Source of the DNA: Candidatus Rokuibacteriota bacterium
GTDB lineage: Bacteria; Methylomirabilota; Methylomirabilia; Rokubacteriales; CSP1-6
Length of the DNA stretch: 33,695 nucleotides
Direction of reading: 5' to 3'
NCBI GenBank assembly: GCA_016866775.1
Contig: VGLJ01000053.1
Location: forward strand, 1-33,695
Shown here in pieces: positions 1-7,318 of the stretch (position 1 is the first letter of the stretch; each line of letters begins with the position of its first letter). Under the pieces are notes generated by a model that saw only the letters and a program-made list of their open reading frames with translations, ran no database searches and had not been told where the DNA came from. Made by a program: the position numbers and the translations under genes.

Positions 1-37
1 TGTCGTCGAGCGCTACGTAGGTAGTATCCTTCTCCAT
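1..37 (-). CDS. 5' end of a minus-strand gene, possibly IS110-type transposase (partial)
   Basis: Reading leftward from an ATG at 37-35, the sequence encodes MEKDTTYVALDD before the window ends. A strong ribosome binding site (AGGAGG, complement of 44-49) sits 6 nt upstream of the ATG, so this is a real start. The beginning resembles IS110-family DEDD transposases, which open with a short stretch followed by Y-V-x-x-D, the Asp being the first catalytic acid. With only 12 residues this is a resemblance, not an identification; any actin-fold or RuvC-fold protein could start this way. Confidence 0.4.
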   Translation of the reverse strand, partial: MEKDTTYVALDD

Positions 38-111
38 GACCGGCCTCCTATCGCCTGTGGCTCTGTTCCTGCCCGGAACAACCCACGACTATGCGATACG
101 GCAGGCCGGTC
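38..111 (-). other. Structured leader: 9-bp inverted repeat enclosing a 6-bp hairpin
   Basis: GACCGGCCT (38-46) and AGGCCGGTC (103-111) are perfect inverted repeats. Nested between them, TGTTCC (64-69) pairs with GGAACA (75-80) around a 5-nt loop. The outer stem begins next to the start codon of the partial gene and includes half of its ribosome binding site. It could be a translation-controlling leader or the structured end of an insertion sequence. It lies wholly in the 86-nt gap between that gene and the polymerase gene. Confidence 0.45.
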
Positions 112-123
112 CTTCCATATTGT

Positions 124-2376
124 CTAGAACAGCGCCAGCTGCGTCGCTCCGGGCTCCGCCTCCTCGCCCGTGTACGGGTGGAGCCCGGGGCGGTTCGCGA
201 ACATGCGAAAGCGGTCCCAGATGTCCCGCACCTTCGACTGGTAGAACTCCACGTTCTCATCCGGGTGCGCGGCGTTCCAGTCCGACGCCAGGCGCGCGTA
301 CTCGTGCACGGTCACGCCGGCCGTGCGGCCCACCACGTACCAGGAGATCTGATCGCCCTCCGCCCACGTGCGGCCCGACGACGCGGCGACCTCGTACGCG
401 GCGGACGGCGGACGGCCCTTCGCGACCTGCGCGCGATAGTGCTCGACCGACTCCTGGAGCGTCTCCGTGCGCGCGAACGAACGGATCGGCACGCGATGGC
501 GCGCGAAGTCGTCGAGCCAGCGCTCGATCACGGCCTGGGCGTCGGCGCCGCGATCCACCAGGAACAGGTGGATCAGCGCCTCGATGAGCTGGCGCTGGAA
601 GGGCTCGAGGCCGCGCGAGCGGAAGCCCGAGCCCTTGATGGTGACGCGGCCGCGCTCGTCGAGGAGCGCGTAGGTCTTCATCTTGTAGCTCAGCATCGCC
701 GCGTAGCGGCCGTCGAGCTCGAGCGCGATGCCTTCCGGCAAGGTGCGCGCGAGCGTCTCGAGCAGCGCCTCGTCGTGTTCACGGGCGTGGGTCGACGGCG
801 GCACGAAGTACACGCCGTCGGTGTCGGCCTCGACCGGCGTCGCGCCCGCGGCGGTGAGCGCGTCGAGGATGGTGCCGACGACCGCGCGCCCTTCCTCCGT
901 CACGCGGTTGGCCGCCTCGAAGTCGTTCCAGTGCCCCGTGCCGAACGCGAGGTAGCCGTAGAAGGCGTTGATCAGGATCTTGAACGACTGCTGCAGCGCC
1001 GCGAGGTGCGTACGCTCCTCCGCGGTCGGCGCGGTCCGGCTCGCGCGCTTCGCCTCGACCCGGACGTCGCGCAGGTGCGCGAGCAGCGCCCCGAAGACGC
1101 CGAGCGTGTCGCTCTCCGGCGCGATCTTCCGCGTGAGCATCAGCGAGGGATAGAGCGACGTGACGTCCACGTGCAGGACGGGCCGCGCGACGCCGCGCTG
1201 GAACACCGCGGTGTAGCCGCCGCCGACCCCGCGCGGCGGACGCGGGACGGGGACCGCGCGGCGCTGCCGCAGGTATTCGCGGAGCAGCAGCGCGTCGATC
1301 TTCGCCGCCGCGCCGCGCAGCGCCGTCGACTGGTAGTCGAACGGCACGAACTGCGCCTGCGCGAAGTAGGGCGGCGCGAAGACCGCGCCGATGCCCAGCG
1401 TCTCGACGGCGTCGTCGGCGGCGTAGGCCATCAGCTCGTCGGGGGACTCGGCGAACGCCCGCGAGATCCGCGCCGCGTCGACGTACGTGCGATCGGCGGC
1501 GGCGAGGCCGAAGTGGCGGGCGATGTCCTTCAGGCCGAGCGAGGGCAGATCGCGCGTGCCCGCGTCGTGCATCAGCGCGAGCATCCACGTGTCGACGATG
1601 TGGCGGCCCGCGAGCTCGTAGCGCCGGTACGGGACGCTGCGCTCGGCGATCGAGAGCCGCGAGGGCCGGCCGCGGAGCGGGCTCCCGTCGCGTCCCCACG
1701 TGAGCGGCACGTCGTGACGCCGCGCCCGCGCCTCGAGGTACTCGAGGTCGAAGCGGAAGATGTTGTGGCCCTCGATCACGTCGGGATCGCGCTCGGCGAT
1801 GATGCGCCCGCACTCGACGAGCAGCACGCGCTCGTCCATGCGGTCGCCGCGGATTACGTGGCGGAAGCCGGTCGTGTCGGCGAGCGCGACGGCGACGATC
1901 CGATCGCCCTCGCGCGCCGGGTTGGGGAACTCGAAGCCCTCGGTGGTGATCACCTCGATGTCGAGCGCGAGCCGCCGGAGATCACCGAACCGCAGGCCGC
2001 CGAACGACGTGCGCCCGGTCTGCAGCAGGTACGTGTGGCTCGCGTCGCCCGGGAAGAGGTGCGGCGCCGCGGCTCCCGCGCCCTCGCGGTACCGGTCGCG
2101 AGCGGCGAGGGCGTCGGACCAGGACGCGAAGGTGGCCAGCCACGCCAGCTCGCCGGCGCCGTCGAGCCGATCGAGCGACGTCACGCCCGTCGCGTCGCGA
2201 GCGGGCGCGGGATCGGCCACGAGGAGGAACGGCGCGAAGGGCTCGCGCTCGACGATCGTCTCGGCGCCGACCCGGCGATACAGACGGATATGACGGCCGT
2301 CGGCGTCGAGATGGCAGGCGAGGATGCCCGGCGTGGCGTCCCACCCGAAGACGATGGGCGGGCGCGTCTCACTCAC
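124..2376 (-). CDS. Family B DNA polymerase with proofreading exonuclease
   Basis: 750 aa, close to E. coli Pol II (783 aa). The 3'-5' exonuclease is intact: Exo I D139-I-E141, Exo II N205-x3-F-D210, Exo III Y318-x3-D322. Polymerase motif A is D404-x2-SLYPS, motif B K466-x3-N470-A-FYG, motif C EAD518-T-D520-G, and the KKRY-like motif is K565-M-K567-T-Y569. Motif C has Gly where DTDS is usual, but both metal-binding Asp are kept. The protein ends in QLALF, a good match to the sliding-clamp motif QL(S/D)LF. Start is GTG; no Shine-Dalgarno is seen, but TAGAAT lies 6 nt upstream. Probably a repair or translesion polymerase (established role of bacterial Pol II; inferred here). Confidence 0.93.
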   Translation of the reverse strand: MSETRPPIVFGWDATPGILACHLDADGRHIRLYRRVGAETIVEREPFAPFLLVADPAPARDATGVTSLDRLDGAGELAWLATFASWSDALAARDRYREGAGAAAPHLFPGDASHTYLLQTGRTSFGGLRFGDLRRLALDIEVITTEGFEFPNPAREGDRIVAVALADTTGFRHVIRGDRMDERVLLVECGRIIAERDPDVIEGHNIFRFDLEYLEARARRHDVPLTWGRDGSPLRGRPSRLSIAERSVPYRRYELAGRHIVDTWMLALMHDAGTRDLPSLGLKDIARHFGLAAADRTYVDAARISRAFAESPDELMAYAADDAVETLGIGAVFAPPYFAQAQFVPFDYQSTALRGAAAKIDALLLREYLRQRRAVPVPRPPRGVGGGYTAVFQRGVARPVLHVDVTSLYPSLMLTRKIAPESDTLGVFGALLAHLRDVRVEAKRASRTAPTAEERTHLAALQQSFKILINAFYGYLAFGTGHWNDFEAANRVTEEGRAVVGTILDALTAAGATPVEADTDGVYFVPPSTHAREHDEALLETLARTLPEGIALELDGRYAAMLSYKMKTYALLDERGRVTIKGSGFRSRGLEPFQRQLIEALIHLFLVDRGADAQAVIERWLDDFARHRVPIRSFARTETLQESVEHYRAQVAKGRPPSAAYEVAASSGRTWAEGDQISWYVVGRTAGVTVHEYARLASDWNAAHPDENVEFYQSKVRDIWDRFRMFANRPGLHPYTGEEAEPGATQLALF

Positions 2377-2382
2377 GCGACC

Positions 2383-2407
2383 ATTCTAGCGCGAGACTTT
2401 GTATGCT
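2383..2407. promoter_or_regulatory. Divergent -10 elements suggesting leaderless transcripts
   Basis: On the minus strand TAGAAT (complement of 2383-2388) lies 6 nt before the polymerase GTG. On the plus strand TATGCT (2402-2407) lies 7 nt before the ATG at 2415. Neither gene has a Shine-Dalgarno. A TAnnnT box 6-7 nt before a start codon is the known hallmark of leaderless mRNAs. No convincing -35 is seen on either side. Confidence 0.4.
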
Positions 2408-2414
2408 CACCCTC

Positions 2415-3260
2415 ATGGCACGACGAGTGGGTTGGCTCCTCTTCGCGCTCCTGCTGCTCGGCGGTTGTGGCCACGCCCGCGTGACCTATCTCAACGCCAC
2501 GCCGTCGACGCCGCGCTCGATTCCCGCGGAGGTGTTTCGCCCCGGCGGATCGGGGCCGTTTCCCGCCGTCGTCCTGCTCCACGGCTGCGAGGGCGTCTCC
2601 GAGAACTCGCGGCGCTGGGCGCGCTGGCTGAACGAGGAAGGCTACGTGGCGGTCGTCGTCGACAGCTGGACGCCGAGGGGGCTGAAGGAGTCGTGCTCGT
2701 TCACCGTGGAGGATCCGCCGAACACCGAGCGCTTCGACGACGCCATCGGCGCCCTCCGGTACCTCCACGCGATGCCGGATGTCGATCGCCGGCGCATCGG
2801 CGTGATGGGCTGGTCGAACGGCGGCGTGTTCTCGATGGCGGTGGTCAACGGCCCGAGCCTCGAGCGCGCGAAGGCGCGCGGGGTCGTGATCCCGGAGCCC
2901 GGCTTCGGCGCGGCAGTCGGCGTCTATCCGGGCGGCTGCGACTCGCTGGCGCGCGAGCGGGCGGTCAAGCCGCTGCTCGTGGTCATCGGTGACGCGGACG
3001 ACTGGACGCGCGCCACGACGTGCGCCCACATGGTGGAGGCGATGCGGAGCCGTGGCGCCGACGTCACGCTCGAGCTGCTGCCCGGCGCCTACCATTACTT
3101 CGACTTCGTGGGCCAGCAGCGCACCGTGCTCGCACACGTCGGCAACGACAACAAGCCGGGCGGCTGCTGCGGCGCGACCGTGGAGTACAACGCCGCCGCG
3201 CTGGAGACCGCGCGCCGCAAGATCGCCGCGTTCCTCGGCTATCATCTCCGAGCGAGGTAG
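2415..3260 (+). CDS. Lipoprotein alpha/beta-hydrolase, dienelactone hydrolase family
   Basis: 281 aa from the ATG at 2415 (an in-frame ATG at 2403 would add 4 residues). The N-terminus is a short hydrophobic signal ending in a lipobox, LLGGC, with lipidated Cys18, so the mature enzyme should be membrane-anchored outside the cytoplasm. The fold follows the dienelactone hydrolase pattern: VLLHGCEG oxyanion region, nucleophile elbow GWSNG with Ser134, an acidic residue in GDADD near 194-196, and His in GAYHYFD at 227. Bacterial dienelactone hydrolase itself uses Cys, so Ser here points to a general esterase-like hydrolase; the substrate is unknown. The stop codon directly abuts the next gene's ATG, so the two are probably cotranscribed. 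Confidence 0.85.
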   Translation: MARRVGWLLFALLLLGGCGHARVTYLNATPSTPRSIPAEVFRPGGSGPFPAVVLLHGCEGVSENSRRWARWLNEEGYVAVVVDSWTPRGLKESCSFTVEDPPNTERFDDAIGALRYLHAMPDVDRRRIGVMGWSNGGVFSMAVVNGPSLERAKARGVVIPEPGFGAAVGVYPGGCDSLARERAVKPLLVVIGDADDWTRATTCAHMVEAMRSRGADVTLELLPGAYHYFDFVGQQRTVLAHVGNDNKPGGCCGATVEYNAAALETARRKIAAFLGYHLRAR

Positions 3261-4166
3261 ATGGACGCACCCGTCCCACTGGTCAAGTTTCTCCTCGAGA
3301 CCGTCGTCAACCTCCACGCGACGGTGCCCCGCGACCATCCGTCGGCGGCGATCCTCGGCAACGAGCGCATGGGCAGCGGCGTGGTCGTGGACGACGACGG
3401 CCTGATCCTCACCGTCAACTACGTCGTCATGGGCGCGCAGACGGTGCAGGTCTCGCTCATGAAGGGACGGCGGACCAAGGCCGAAGTGGTCGCGCTCGAC
3501 TTCGAGACCGGCCTGGCGCTCGTGCGCGTGAAGCGGCAAGGGCTGCGTCGCGCCGCGCTCGGCACGATGGAGGGCCTCGAGCGCGGCGCGGCGGTGATCG
3601 GCGTCGGGTCCACGGGGACTCAGGAGCGCCGCGTCTCCGGCGGCCTCGTCACGCACCTCGGCGAGTTCGAAGCCTACTGGGAGTACCTGCTGGACCGCGG
3701 CATCGTGTCGAGCGCGGGCAATCCGGGCTACGGCGGCGGCGGGCTCTTCGACATGGCCGGGAACCTGATCGGCATCCTCTATCTGAACCTCAACGAGGTC
3801 GCGCGTAATTCGCTCTCGATCCCCGTGGACGCGTTTCAGACCCACGCGCAGGAGCTGCTGCGGTACGGTCGCGTGGTGAGCCGGCCGAAGCGCGCCTGGC
3901 TGGGCGTGTTCGCGCATGCGCTGGAAGAGGGCGTCATCGTCGCGGGCGTGGTGCCCGGCGGGCCGGGCGAAGTGGCGGGGATCCGAGAGGGCGACGTGAT
4001 CGTATCGTTCAACGCCGAGGAGATCGGCTCGCGCCGCGACCTCTACATGCGGCTCTGGAGCCACGAGCCCGGCGAGCGGCTGTCGATCGAAGTCATGCGC
4101 GAGGACAAGGTGAAGCGCTTCGAGGTCACCGGCGGCGACCGCGCCGAGTTCTTCAAGCAGCGATAA
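3261..4166 (+). CDS. HtrA/Deg-like pseudoprotease with PDZ domain
   Basis: 301 aa: a trypsin-like domain (about 30-200) and a PDZ domain (about 205-290). The HtrA framework is clear: GSGVVVDDDGLILT, then NPG...GGGL...GNLIGI. All three catalytic positions are replaced. The His of TxNHV is Tyr54, the Asp of TDLALL is Gly84, and the Ser of GNSGGPL is Gly158. It should therefore not be a serine protease and may act as a binding or scaffold protein through its PDZ groove. There is no signal peptide or membrane segment, unlike typical periplasmic HtrA. Its ATG follows the hydrolase stop with zero spacing, implying translational coupling. Confidence 0.85.
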   Translation: MDAPVPLVKFLLETVVNLHATVPRDHPSAAILGNERMGSGVVVDDDGLILTVNYVVMGAQTVQVSLMKGRRTKAEVVALDFETGLALVRVKRQGLRRAALGTMEGLERGAAVIGVGSTGTQERRVSGGLVTHLGEFEAYWEYLLDRGIVSSAGNPGYGGGGLFDMAGNLIGILYLNLNEVARNSLSIPVDAFQTHAQELLRYGRVVSRPKRAWLGVFAHALEEGVIVAGVVPGGPGEVAGIREGDVIVSFNAEEIGSRRDLYMRLWSHEPGERLSIEVMREDKVKRFEVTGGDRAEFFKQR

Positions 4167-4184
4167 ATCATCGGAGGGCGCGAG

Positions 4185-4964
4185 ATGGACTTGGGGATTC
4201 GGGGCAAGGCAGCTTTGGTCACCGCCGCCAGCAAGGGCATGGGCAAGGCGACGGCCCTCGGGCTCGCGGCCGAAGGGTGCCGTGTCGTCATGTGCGCGCG
4301 GACCGCGGCGGACATCAAGGCGGCGGCGGAAGAGGTGCGCGCGAAGACCGGCGTCGAGGTCGTCGAGGTCACCGCGGACGTGACCAAGAAGGAGGACGTC
4401 GACCGCCTCGTCAAGCGCGCGCAGGACGCGTTCGGCGGTGTGGACATCCTGGTCGCCAACTGCGGAGGTCCGCCGCGCGGCAACCTCGAGGAGATGACCG
4501 ACGAGCAGTGGTACGGCGCGTTCGAGGTCGCCACGCTCTCGGTCGTCCGGCTGATTCGCGGCGTCGTCCCGTCGATGAAGCAGAAGCGCTGGGGGCGCAT
4601 CCTCACGATCCAGTCCGTCTCCGTGAAGCAGCCGGTGCCGGGACTCCTGCTCTCGAACGCGGTGCGGCCGGGTGTCGCCGGCATGGTGAAGACGCTCTCC
4701 GAGGACCTGGGCGAGCACAACATCACGATCAACGTCGTGTGCCCCGGGAAGATCATGACCGACCGCCTGCTCGGCGGCGCGAAGCAGGCCGGCCTGCCGC
4801 GCGAAGAGTTCCTCGCGAAGGCGGGGCTCGACGTCCCGCTCGGGCGCGTCGGCACCCCCGAGGAGTTCGCGAACGTGATGGTGTTTCTCGCGTCCGAGCG
4901 CGCGTCGTACGTGACGGGTGTGGCGCTCCAGGTGGACGGTGGCCTGATCCGCAGCAACGTGTAG
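4185..4964 (+). CDS. SDR-family oxidoreductase with non-canonical catalytic residues
   Basis: 259 aa, Rossmann-fold short-chain dehydrogenase. The cofactor loop is TAASKGMG (13-20) and the NNAG motif is altered to NCGGPPRG. Ser144 is in the normal catalytic position, but the YxxxK pair is replaced by Ser157 and Arg161 at exactly canonical spacing. This matches the known BKR-like SDR subgroup (cd05344), described as lacking a perfect catalytic tetrad. It is usually annotated as 3-oxoacyl-ACP reductase, but that activity should not be assumed. GGAGGG at 4173-4178 supports the ATG at 4185. It lies 18 nt after the HtrA-like gene, in the same direction. Confidence 0.88.
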   Translation: MDLGIRGKAALVTAASKGMGKATALGLAAEGCRVVMCARTAADIKAAAEEVRAKTGVEVVEVTADVTKKEDVDRLVKRAQDAFGGVDILVANCGGPPRGNLEEMTDEQWYGAFEVATLSVVRLIRGVVPSMKQKRWGRILTIQSVSVKQPVPGLLLSNAVRPGVAGMVKTLSEDLGEHNITINVVCPGKIMTDRLLGGAKQAGLPREEFLAKAGLDVPLGRVGTPEEFANVMVFLASERASYVTGVALQVDGGLIRSNV

Positions 4965-4979
4965 GCGCCGCGCGCGACG

Positions 4980-5786
4980 ATGTTCGCGGGCGTGCGCGGG
5001 GCGTGGGCGCGCTTCTTCGCGGCCGACGGGTTCTTCGTGGCCGCCGGCCTCGCCTTCTTCTTTCTCGTCACGATGATCCCGCTCGTGCTGCTGAGCGTGG
5101 CGATCGTCGGCTTCGTGCTGAGCTCGGAGCAGGCGGGGCGGGAGATCGTGTCCCAGCTCACGCGCAACTTCCCCGTCTATCGCGACGAGATCGGGCGTGC
5201 GATCTACCGCATCGTGCAGACGCGCACGACCTCCGGCGTCGTGGGGACTGTCATCCTCGTCGTCTTCTCGACGCCGCTCTTCAGCGCCTCACGCCTCGTG
5301 CTCCACCGGCTCATGGGCGTGCGCGTGGGGCGCGGGTTCCTCCGCGGCATGGCCGTCGACATCGGGATGGTCTTTCTCCTCGGCGTCCTGCTCTTCGCGC
5401 TGACCGCGATCACGTGGGCGTTCTACTGGTTCCAGGTCTTCGTGCTCGCGCCGGGCGGCGTGCCGCGCGGCTGGCTCGCGGGCGCGACGCTCGGCTTCAG
5501 CCTGCTGCTCTCGATGCTGATGTTCTATCTCGGCTACCGCTACGTGCCGGTGCGCCACATGCGTCCCGGCCCCGCGCTCGCCGGCGCGATCGTCGCCGCG
5601 CTCCTGTGGGAGGTCGCCAAGCAGCTCTTCCGGCTCTACATCCGGCACTTCGGCGTCTACGACCAGATCTACGGCACGCTCGGCGTGCTCGTCGCGTTCG
5701 TCATGTTCGTCTACTACTCGGCGATCGTGTTCGTGGTCGGGGGCGCGTACGCCGCGTCGCTCGACGGCGGGCGTCCCCAGCGCTGA
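4980..5786 (+). CDS. YihY/BrkB-family inner-membrane protein
   Basis: 268 aa with about six transmembrane segments (near 18-47, 85-104, 125-148, 168-187, 198-215 and 233-258). It carries family hallmarks: an N-terminal GLAFFFLVTMIPL helix, RHMRPGPALAGA, and the terminal YIRHFGVYDQIYGTLG block. Function of the YihY/BrkB family is not settled; the name ribonuclease BN was a historical misassignment. The gene begins 15 nt after the SDR gene with no clear Shine-Dalgarno. It is the last gene before the hairpin-element region. Confidence 0.88.
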   Translation: MFAGVRGAWARFFAADGFFVAAGLAFFFLVTMIPLVLLSVAIVGFVLSSEQAGREIVSQLTRNFPVYRDEIGRAIYRIVQTRTTSGVVGTVILVVFSTPLFSASRLVLHRLMGVRVGRGFLRGMAVDIGMVFLLGVLLFALTAITWAFYWFQVFVLAPGGVPRGWLAGATLGFSLLLSMLMFYLGYRYVPVRHMRPGPALAGAIVAALLWEVAKQLFRLYIRHFGVYDQIYGTLGVLVAFVMFVYYSAIVFVVGGAYAASLDGGRPQR

Positions 5787-5800
5787 TCCTCCCACGCTGG

Positions 5801-5980
5801 CGCGTCGGACCGCGAGGGCCAGGCTCGGTTGGGGGTGGGGCCTCTGACCCCCGACCCGCACCGCCCGGTCTGACGCTCGTTATTTCCATCGAACGGCGGC
5901 AGCCCGCGTCGCGTAGCCGTTCCGGGGACGGGTCAACCGGCCCCACCCCCAACCGAGCCCAGCCCTCGCGGTCCGGCGCG
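5801..5980 (-). repeat. Giant hairpin element, copy 1 (180 nt)
   Basis: Left arm 5801-5842 and right arm 5939-5980 are 42-nt inverted repeats with 3 mismatches. Between them lies a 96-nt core, the reverse complement of the core in copy 2: the first ~60 nt match with one substitution, and the remainder diverges. Inside the core GAACGGC and GCCGTTC form a 7-bp hairpin. TGACCC near one end pairs with GGGTCA near the other, continuing the long stem. No U-tract follows and no protein is evident. Read on the minus strand it has the same orientation as copy 2 on the plus strand. Confidence 0.85.
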
Positions 5981-6211
5981 CCGTCGCCTGACCACCAGCG
6001 TGTGAGGACGGCGGCTTCGAGGACTCGCCGGTAAGCGCAGTCGATTGAGCGATCCGGTCATCGATCGATCGAACACCGACGCATCGCGTTCGCGGTTGCG
6101 CGTTCCGTGGTTGCCGGGTGTCGAGGAGATCACGAGCGCGCGCCCCGCCGCTTGATATGGAAGCGACACCCGCGTTGCGGATTCGAGACACCGACACGCC
6201 ACATTGCGGGC
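5981..6211. other. Noncoding spacer between the hairpin elements
   Basis: No convincing gene is present. CGGGTGTCG (about 6116-6124) and CGACACCCG (about 6165-6173) form a 9-bp inverted repeat around about 40 nt. A run of overlapping CGAT units occurs around 6061-6069. Short open frames cross the spacer but run into the hairpin elements and resemble no protein I know. Confidence 0.5.
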
Positions 6212-6404
6212 GCCGAGCGCAGGCGGGCGCGAGGGGCGTGTATGTGCGGGGTGGGGCCGGTTGACCCGTCCCCGGAACGGCTACGCGAAGCGGGCTGCCG
6301 CCGTTCGATGGAAATACCTGACGCCGGACCGGGCCGCCGCGGGGCGGGGGGTCAGAGGCCCCACCCCGCACACACACGCCCCTCGCGCTTCGCCCGCGCT
6401 CGGC
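6212..6404 (+). repeat. Giant hairpin element, copy 2 (193 nt)
   Basis: Arms 6212-6258 and 6357-6404 are about 47-nt imperfect inverted repeats. The core 6259-6356 is nearly identical to copy 1 over its first 60 nt, including the internal hairpin GAACGGC (6275-6281) / GCCGTTC (6300-6306) and the following GATGGAAATA. The inner stem GGGGTGGGGCC and a CGCGAGGG block are shared with copy 1, but about 12 nt between them differ completely. In both copies they still pair with the opposite arm. It ends 44 nt before the SDR pseudogene start. Confidence 0.85.
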
Positions 6405-6447
6405 ACGCGCGAGGTCACGTGATAGTGTGTCGCGGCCGGTACGGGGG

Positions 6448-7306
6448 ATGACGATGCTTCTGAAAGACAAGGTCGCCGTCGTGACGGGCGCGGCGCGCGG
6501 GATCGGGCGCGAGATCGCCCTGCTGCTCGCGCGGCACGGCGCGCGCGTGGTCGTCAACGACTACGGTGGGAGCGAGGCGGGGGCGGGGACCGCGTCGGCG
6601 CCGGCGGATGAGGTCGTCGGCGAGATCAAAGCGGCGGGCGGGCAGGCCGTCGCGAACTACGACTCGGTCGCGTCGATGGCGGGCGGCAAGAGCATCGTCG
6701 ACACGGCGGTGCGGGCGTTCGGGCGCATCGACATCGTGGTGAACAACGCCGGCATCCTGCGCGACCGGATGATCTTCAACATGTCCGAGGAGGAGTGGGA
6801 CGCGGTCATCAACACCCACCTCAAGGGCTCGTTCGCCGTCACCCGCGCCGCCGCTCCGCTCATGCGCGAGCAGAAGTGGGGACGCTTCATCAACATGACC
6901 TCCACCTCGGGGCTGGTCGGTGACAACTCTCGACATGGCCCGCTACAACGTCACCGCGAACTGCATCTCCCCGTTCGCCTGGACCCGGATGATCGGGACC
7001 ATCCCCACCCAGACCGAGGCCCAGAAGTCCCGGGTCGAGAAGATCAAGAAGATGTCGCCGGCGCATATCGCGCCCCTGGCGGCGTTCCTCTGCTCGGACG
7101 ACGCCCGGGACGTGACCGGGCAGGTCTTCGGCGTTCGGGGTAAGGAAATCATGCTGTTCGGCCACCACCGGCCCGTCATGCGGATCCACCACGCGGAGGG
7201 CTGGACGCTGGAGCGGCTCGCCGACATCTTCCCGGGGACCCTGCACCAACACCTCGTGCCCCTGGAGACCTCCGGCCAGTACTTCAACTACGATCCCCTG
7301 GCCTGA
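6448..7306 (+). pseudogene. SDR dehydrogenase pseudogene (active-site deletion with frameshift)
   Basis: The first frame (6448 or 6454 to about 6924) encodes a good SDR N-terminus: VTGAARGIG cofactor loop, VVNDYGG, NNAGILRDR, and NMTSTSG holding the catalytic Ser. The sequence then jumps frame. From about 6925 another frame reads TTLDMARYNVTANCISPFAW and continues to a normal end at 7306. The missing piece is about 20 codons that should carry YxxxK. The N-terminal style (VNDYGG, NNAGILRDR) resembles hydroxyacyl-CoA dehydrogenases of the multifunctional-enzyme type. GGGGG before the start suits ATG 6454. A real deletion is more likely than a single-base error, though assembly error cannot be excluded. 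Confidence 0.82.
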
Positions 7307-7318
7307 GCCGTAAGTCAT

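Noticed and set aside
38-123. Complete IS110 bridge RNA
   Set aside because: The space before the polymerase stop is only 86 nt and the transposase identity rests on 12 residues.
91-2484. Long plus-strand open frame opposite the DNA polymerase
   Set aside because: Its translation is Arg/Val/Leu/Asp-rich low-complexity sequence that resembles no family; it is an antisense shadow caused by high GC.
2373-4718. 781-codon minus-strand open frame across the hydrolase, HtrA-like and SDR genes
   Set aside because: His/Arg/Asp-rich shadow of three well-supported plus-strand genes.
5801-5980. Hairpin element as a simple Rho-independent terminator for the BrkB gene
   Set aside because: The stem is too long, encloses a conserved 96-nt core and lacks a U-run.
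6107-6451. 114-codon open frame over hairpin copy 2
   Set aside because: It follows the inverted-repeat sequence and is not matched by a frame in copy 1; no protein similarity is apparent.
6915-6930. Programmed frameshift in the SDR gene
   Set aside because: No slippery sequence is present and the active-site codons are missing, so a frame change alone cannot restore the protein.
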